Shown here: in pieces, positions 6,766-8,952 of the stretch | How the letters are laid out: each line of letters starts with the position of its first letter | How positions within the stretch are numbered: the first letter of the stretch is position 1 | DNA from: CBDTYW01 sp965364735 | Lineage (GTDB): Bacteria > Actinomycetota > Nitriliruptoria > Nitriliruptorales > Nitriliruptoraceae | DNA length: 8,952 nt | Direction: 5' to 3' | Assembly (NCBI GenBank): GCA_965364735.1 | Contig: CBDTYW010000151.1 | Coordinates: 1 to 8,952 of the forward strand | The notes under the pieces: model-generated | Database searches by the model: none | What the model was told of the DNA's origin: nothing | Seen by the model: the letters and a program-made list of their open reading frames with translations, nothing else | Made by a program: the position numbers and the translations under genes

Positions 6766-7293
6766 TCAGTTGTTCGACACCAGGACGCCGAGGCGATCGA
6801 GGCGCTCGACGAAGCCCTGGAGCCCGTCGTGGGTGAGTCCGGCCATGCGGTTCAGATCCGCATCGCGCACGAAGAGGAGGTGAGACGCGTCGCCGCGTCG
6901 TTCCTGGATGAATGTCAGGTACTGGACGACGGGTTCAAAACCGTGCGTCTCACGAAGCCGCCCGAGGTCCAGGCCCCACGGTGCGCCGTTGCCACGGTCC
7001 TCGACGATCCTGAGGGTGTCCGCGGGAGCTGCGAGGTCGATCGAACCGGCCACGTCGCCGTCCGCCGCAGCACGCGCGGGGATGCCCGCGGCCTCGTGCT
7101 CGGCGTGCTCGCTGTGGTCGGTCTGTGCCTCGAAGCTCAACGTCCAGGTGTCCTCGTGCCCCGAGGCAGCCGGGGTGGACCCCGACACCGCTCGACGGAC
7201 GACGCGCACCATGACGACGGCCAGCCCCGTCCCACACACGACACACGCCGCCACAGGGGTGGCGGCGGCGACGGAACGGGAGAACGGCTTCAT
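6766..7293 (-). CDS. Membrane-anchored protein of unknown family, paralogue of the upstream gene
   Basis: A 175-residue protein I do not recognise. Residues about 8-32 form one hydrophobic segment (VAAATPVAACVVCGTGLAVVMV) followed by RVVRR, so it is probably a single-pass anchor or uncleaved signal. The basic residues after it favour an N-out, C-in topology, though the N-terminal Lys/Arg weaken this. Residues 40-100 are polar and probably disordered, with a His/Glu patch (DHSEHAEHEAAG). Residues 106-175 are a compact domain starting WGLDLGRLRE, passing through LLFVRDADLNRMAGL and ending RLGVLVS. This domain aligns without gaps over 70 residues to the end of the next gene upstream (about 25 identities counted by eye). 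The start is the ATG at 7293; no strong SD is visible. The stop is 9 nt before the NYN gene, so the two are probably co-transcribed. Confidence 0.75.
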   Translation of the reverse strand: MKPFSRSVAAATPVAACVVCGTGLAVVMVRVVRRAVSGSTPAASGHEDTWTLSFEAQTDHSEHAEHEAAGIPARAAADGDVAGSIDLAAPADTLRIVEDRGNGAPWGLDLGRLRETHGFEPVVQYLTFIQERRGDASHLLFVRDADLNRMAGLTHDGLQGFVERLDRLGVLVSNN

Positions 7294-7307
7294 GAGGTCG
7301 CACTCTA

Positions 7308-7321
7308 TCCGTCCGGACGGA
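7308..7321. promoter_or_regulatory. 14-bp perfect palindrome, possible operator
   Basis: TCCGTCCGGACGGA is its own reverse complement and lies in the 48-nt gap between the two paralogous genes, 15-28 nt before the 7293 start. It is flanked by an 8-nt direct repeat GAGGTCGC (7294-7301 and 7320-7327), the first copy abutting the start codon. A dimeric regulator site fits the symmetry. It has no loop or T-run, so it is unlikely to be a terminator. Chance is a real alternative at this GC content. Confidence 0.3.
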
Positions 7322-7341
7322 GGTCGCGACCCGGCGGGCTG

Positions 7342-7746
7342 TCACGCGTCGTCAGGGTCAGCCGACGGCAACGCGCTCACGATCACCCCGAGGTGGCGGA
7401 GCTCGCGCGTGAACTCGCCCGGCTCACGCCCTTGCAGCAGCGCCATCTCGTCGAGGTCGACCTCTCGCACCATCACGACCCCGCCCCGCAGCCCTCGGGT
7501 GTGCGCGATGTGCGCGACGTAGCCCTCCGCGGGCCCGTAGCCACCTGCTGCGCGCAGCAGGTCGAGGTCGAAGCCGTAGCTGCCCGTCCGCCCCCGATCA
7601 TCGGCTGCGCCGGCGCTGCGACGGGTGAAGTTCGCTGCGGCAGGCACCTGAGGCGCCACGCGGTCGGCGTCGTGGGCGCGTCGCGGCTCGCCGAGGACCC
7701 GCGCGATCGCGCGGGACAGCCAGCTGCTGAGGTCTCGGCGTGTCAC
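7342..7746 (-). CDS. Small protein of unknown family, paralogue of the downstream membrane protein
   Basis: A 134-residue, probably soluble protein with no recognised family. Residues 1-55 are Arg/Ala-rich and look flexible after a short helix (LSSWLSRAIARVLGE) that might be amphipathic. Residues 57-126 form the domain shared with the downstream gene: YGFDLDLLR, an HIAHTRG turn, VVMVREVDLDEMALL, then FTRELRHLGVIVS. The end is acidic (SADPDDA). I chose the GTG at 7746 because it overlaps the stop of the DUF309 gene by 4 nt (GTGA), the usual coupling arrangement; the ATG at 7809 would need a 67-nt overlap. The two neighbours share only the C-terminal domain. One keeps a membrane anchor and this one does not. 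Function is unknown. Confidence 0.72.
   Translation of the reverse strand: MTRRDLSSWLSRAIARVLGEPRRAHDADRVAPQVPAAANFTRRSAGAADDRGRTGSYGFDLDLLRAAGGYGPAEGYVAHIAHTRGLRGGVVMVREVDLDEMALLQGREPGEFTRELRHLGVIVSALPSADPDDA
7698..7715. repeat. 18-bp perfect palindrome inside a coding region
   Basis: CCCGCGCGATCGCGCGGG reads the same on both strands and ends where the flanks mismatch (A on both sides). It encodes part of the SRAIARV helix near the start of the small paralogue, about 30 nt into the gene. It could form a hairpin at the 5' end of that message or be a protein site. Composition alone makes such runs of GC and CG steps more likely than average. Confidence 0.35.
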
Positions 7747-8240
7747 GTCGTCGGTCCCGGTTCGGAGCGAGCGCTGCGTCGCGCCAGCACGTCTGCGCCG
7801 TCCCGCCACGCAGGCTCACGTGAACGTGCTGTCGGCCCGGGCACGTCGGAGAACACCGGTCCCTCCCCGATCGACGGGAAGCGCGGCGCGGCGATCTGGG
7901 CGCTCATCCCGGACGACGCCGCGTCCACGATCAACCGGGCCGTCTCCCGCAGCGCCCCCACGTCGATGCCGCGGTGCACGGTCGGGGCCCCGGCCAGGCG
8001 TTCCAGCGCGCGGTTGCCCAACGTCACCGCCCCGACCGGGTTCTCCCGCTGGACGTGCACCATCGCCACCGCGACCTGGATGACCCCCTGCCAGAACTCG
8101 GTGTCGGCAGGCTCGGCCGCGTGCCACACGTGCTCGAGCGCTTCGTGACACTCGAAGAACCGTGCCCGGTTCCACAGCCACACGCCGCCGGCGAGGGCCT
8201 CTTCGATCGTGTCGTAGTCCCACTCATCCGCGAACGTCAC
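7743..8240 (-). CDS. DUF309 family protein
   Basis: A 165-residue protein of the DUF309 family (PF03745 by recall), a small all-helical family of unknown function found in bacteria, archaea and plastids. The signature is clear in residues 11-75: an N-x-ARFFECHEALEHVWH segment (24-40), then FWQGVIQVAVAMVH (49-62), and GNRAL before the last helices. The conserved FFE-x-HE and QG-x-IQ motifs suggest a shared polar site. After residue about 120 the chain is Pro/Ser/Arg-rich and not family-like. The frame is open to a GTG at 8399, but residues encoded there are low-complexity and a GGGGGA SD-like run sits 8 nt before the GTG at 8240, so I start there. The longer start would also overlap the mutM promoter region. 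Its stop overlaps the next GTG by 4 nt. It heads the minus-strand run. Confidence 0.8.
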   Translation of the reverse strand: MTFADEWDYDTIEEALAGGVWLWNRARFFECHEALEHVWHAAEPADTEFWQGVIQVAVAMVHVQRENPVGAVTLGNRALERLAGAPTVHRGIDVGALRETARLIVDAASSGMSAQIAAPRFPSIGEGPVFSDVPGPTARSREPAWRDGADVLARRSARSEPGPTT

Positions 8241-8416
8241 GCCGGTCGTCCCCCATGGCAGCGGCCGACCGGTGCGGTCGCGACCACGCTCTCCGCCCGC
8301 GACGTTGCCGTCGCGGGGCACGCATCGTCCCGGACCGACGCTGCCGTCGTCCGGGAGCGGGGCGGAAACAACCACCTGGACCTCGGGTTCGTGGGACACG
8401 ACCGTACTCTGTGCTC
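8241..8416. other. Divergent intergenic region between the DUF309 gene and mutM
   Basis: This 176-nt stretch is the longest without an assigned gene and should hold promoters for both directions. It contains a 10-bp palindrome GGTCGCGACC (8276-8285), a short inverted pair CGACC/GGTCG with a 5-nt loop (8266-8280), and the SD-like run for the DUF309 gene next to 8240. I find no convincing -10/-35 pair for the minus strand. Confidence 0.5.
8405..8410 (+). promoter_or_regulatory. Putative -10 box for leaderless mutM transcription
   Basis: TACTCT matches TAnnnT and ends 6 nt before the mutM ATG. A transcript starting 6-7 nt after a -10 box would begin at the ATG itself. No SD is visible upstream of mutM, which agrees with a leaderless message, common in actinobacteria. 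No good -35 hexamer is present, so the call rests on spacing. Confidence 0.4.
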
Positions 8417-8952
8417 ATGCCCGAGCTCCCCGAAGTCGAGTCGGTGCGGCGCCAGCTGGCGCCGCGCCTGACCGGTCGAACCGTGGTCGACGTCTGGGTG
8501 GATCCTCAGCAGCGGTTCCACCGCGTGGAGCTGCTCGCCGGGAAGACGTTCCTCGACGTACGTCGACGCGGGAAGTTCCTGCTCTGCTCCCTCGGCGACG
8601 ACCTCGAAGCGGTGATGCACCTCGGGATGACGGGATCGTTCCGGTTCGACGAACGAGACGCCTGGGCCCGCGCGGTGATGTCGCTCGACGACGGCAGCGA
8701 CCTCGTGTACCGCGACCCACGCCGCTTCGGTCGGATCGCCGTCGTCGAGGTGGGCGAGTACGCAGACGTCGTCCCGACGCTCGCGACGCTGGGTCCGGAG
8801 CCGCTCGAGGACACGTTCGACCCGGACGAGTTCGCCGCCGGCCTCAAGCGGACGACGGCCACGGTCAAGGCCGCGCTGCTGAACCAGCGGCTCGTCGCGG
8901 GCGTCGGCAACATCTACGCCGACGAGGCGTTGTGGCTCGCGAGGATCAGCCC
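8417..8952 (+). CDS. mutM: Formamidopyrimidine-DNA glycosylase (Fpg/MutM), 3' end outside window
   Basis: A base-excision repair enzyme that removes 8-oxoguanine and formamidopyrimidines and nicks the abasic site. The first 178 residues are visible. It starts MPELPEVE, giving after Met removal the N-terminal Pro nucleophile and the catalytic Glu. Lys53 in RRGKFLL matches the conserved Lys57 region of E. coli Fpg, Met71 in HLGMTGS is the void-filling Met, and DPRRFGR (100-106) is the intercalating Arg/Phe loop. LGPEPL (125-130), Lys151 and VGNIYADEAL (163-172, with the phosphate-contacting Asn165) are also present. The E. coli KHDHV stretch reads WARAV here, so that His is absent. The helix-two-turn-helix runs off the window edge, and the C-terminal zinc finger (about 100 residues, not seen) would help separate Fpg from an Nei-type relative. 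It is transcribed away from the minus-strand run and looks leaderless. Confidence 0.93.
   Translation, partial: MPELPEVESVRRQLAPRLTGRTVVDVWVDPQQRFHRVELLAGKTFLDVRRRGKFLLCSLGDDLEAVMHLGMTGSFRFDERDAWARAVMSLDDGSDLVYRDPRRFGRIAVVEVGEYADVVPTLATLGPEPLEDTFDPDEFAAGLKRTTATVKAALLNQRLVAGVGNIYADEALWLARIS

Noticed and set aside
5437..8148. A 903-codon open frame on the plus strand running opposite five genes.
   Set aside because: It is antisense to genes with clear families (NYN, DUF309, SepH) and shared paralogue motifs. Its translation is Arg/Gly/Val-rich low-complexity text with no domain, as expected from GC-rich antisense frames.

Overview
The window is very GC-rich and strongly codon-biased, with tightly packed genes, GTG starts and 4-nt stop/start overlaps. 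Two gene families point to Actinomycetota: a SepH/DUF3071 division protein, a family described in actinobacteria, and a glycosyltransferase very like the phosphatidylinositol mannosyltransferase PimB'. The sequence does not fix the class. A deep-branching actinobacterial lineage is my guess, because SepH has an unusual histone H1-like tail.

Layout. (i) 2-1024 (+): the 3' part of a caspase-like (peptidase C14) gene with an intact His/Cys dyad and two EF-hand-type loops. (ii) 1046-8240 (-): a run of eight co-directional genes. In transcription order they are a DUF309 protein (8240-7743), a small unrecognised protein (7746-7342), its membrane-anchored paralogue (7293-6766), a coiled-coil NYN/PIN-like nuclease (6756-5521), SepH with a long Lys/Ala/Pro tail (5456-3777), a lipoprotein (3767-3003), a PimB'-like mannosyltransferase (3006-1858) and an alpha/beta hydrolase (1828-1046). 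Two junctions are 4-nt overlaps, two are 9-nt gaps, and the other three gaps are 29, 48 and 64 nt. The run therefore looks like one operon or a few overlapping ones, with a possible internal break at 5457-5520. (iii) 8417-8952 (+): the 5' part of mutM (Fpg), divergent from the run and apparently leaderless.

How they may work together. SepH acts on FtsZ, PimB' makes inner-membrane mannolipid and the lipoprotein is translationally coupled to PimB', so the middle of the run joins division to envelope assembly. The NYN protein suggests RNA processing. The DUF309 protein and the paralogue pair have no known role. That functional link is inference from gene order.

The most unusual items are the SepH protein with a roughly 225-residue H1-like repeat tail, and the adjacent pair of divergent paralogues, one soluble and one membrane-anchored, from a family I do not recognise. 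No gene-free stretch exceeds 300 bases. The longest is 8241-8416. I saw no tRNA, rRNA, CRISPR array, insertion sequence or phage gene.
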